Positions 54,382 through 54,934 of a DNA stretch of 54,934 bases are shown piece by piece. Every line of letters begins with the position of its first letter. Position 1 is the stretch's first letter. A program made the position numbers and the translations under genes. The DNA lies in contig JABHCP010000016.1 of assembly GCA_018673485.1 (NCBI GenBank), positions 1-54,934 on the forward strand. The letters are read 5' to 3'. The notes below the pieces were generated by a model. It made no database searches. It was given only the letters and a program-made list of their open reading frames with translations, and was not told the DNA's origin. Origin of the DNA: Candidatus Uhrbacteria bacterium. GTDB taxonomy: Bacteria > Patescibacteriota > Patescibacteriia > UBA9934.

Positions 54382-54934
54382 GACTTTGCTCCTGCCAGTG
54401 TCTTACATTAAAGCGAGGTTTCAGGCTCATAAAGCCGAATGCTCCGCGGCCGTCATCACTCATGAACGCCATGAAGTGAAGATGGTCACAAGAGGTCCAG
54501 CCCGTCTTACCAGTTCGGGCAATAGGCTGGCCTGCGCTCACATGATCACCAACGTGAATATCGAACTCACGTTCTGATCCCCGCGCCAGATGACAGTACT
54601 GAGTCCAGTAATGGTACTCGGGTGGTCCGGAGTGATGATGCGTACGCCACGTATGGTGCGCGATCGTAATGAAGTTGAGATGATCAGCAAACTCGGGACT
54701 AGGCCCCCAGATATCAGAGCTAGTCACAATCTCCTCCACGCGGCCCATATCAGCCGCGCACACTACGGTTCCGTCTGGCACTAAGAAGTCGACAGCGTAA
54801 CGATAGGGACCAATGTGGCTCGCTGGACTCTTGCAACACAGGAATGGACCCACTTGAAACAGAAGTTCTCGGCGAAGACCCTTAGCAAGCTCATGTGCTC
54901 GCTCTTGCAAATTCAGGTCATTATGAAAAGGGAC
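54371..54934 (-). CDS. M23-family metallopeptidase-like protein, frame open at the window edge (likely partial)
   Basis: PYRYAVDFLVPDGTVVCAADMGRV, YWTQYCHL, VGDHVSAGQPIARTGKTGWTSCDHLHFMAF; reading frame open to 54934. Confidence 0.85.
   Translation of the reverse strand, partial: VPFHNDLNLQERAHELAKGLRRELLFQVGPFLCCKSPASHIGPYRYAVDFLVPDGTVVCAADMGRVEEIVTSSDIWGPSPEFADHLNFITIAHHTWRTHHHSGPPEYHYWTQYCHLARGSEREFDIHVGDHVSAGQPIARTGKTGWTSCDHLHFMAFMSDDGRGAFGFMSLKPRFNVRHWQEQSHDG

Noticed and set aside
1-54934. Whole-window assembly chimera as explanation for GC-rich islands
   Set aside because: Many short islands have promoters fused to neighbouring terminators, which is hard to produce by misassembly. 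Read-level confirmation is still needed.
1-54934. rRNA genes, CRISPR-Cas loci, complete transposase/IS elements, integrase genes
   Set aside because: None seen on either strand; the only RNA gene supported firmly is tRNA-Arg(CCT).

Overview
The window looks like a Patescibacteria/CPR-type chromosome. Its backbone is AT-rich and mostly on the minus strand: uvrB, ruvC, a threonine-synthase-like gene, yebC, rpoC-rpoB, a HelD-like helicase, recA, a RodZ-like HTH gene, ftsK, efp, rpsR-ssb-rpsF, ychF, an O-antigen-ligase/TPR protein, a block of large surface proteins, tRNA-Arg(CCT), rmuC, rpsT, holA, rnhB, polA, a TrmB-like regulator and gpmI. Scattered through this backbone are at least eleven single-gene or RNA-like units that do not match it. 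They are visibly GC-richer, mostly of unknown function, and usually have their own TTGACA-type promoter with a 17-18 nt spacer, a GGAG Shine-Dalgarno and an intrinsic terminator. This resembles phage 'morons' on a bacterial chromosome. Their recognisable products are a PP2C phosphatase, an SLT transglycosylase, a caspase-fold protein that appears to lack the catalytic dyad, an NYN nuclease, a PQ-loop protein, a DUF3307-like protein, and an M23 peptidase overlapping a 48-aa membrane protein. The M23 unit appears to sit inside a truncated xth (exonuclease III). Other notable structure: a 26-bp copy of the recA 3' end beyond the helD gene, four CGATCG-centred ~36-bp dyads, two parS-like sites with a DnaA box, and two tandem ORF-poor promoter-to-terminator units upstream of polA. 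All calls come from reading the sequence; no database search was run.
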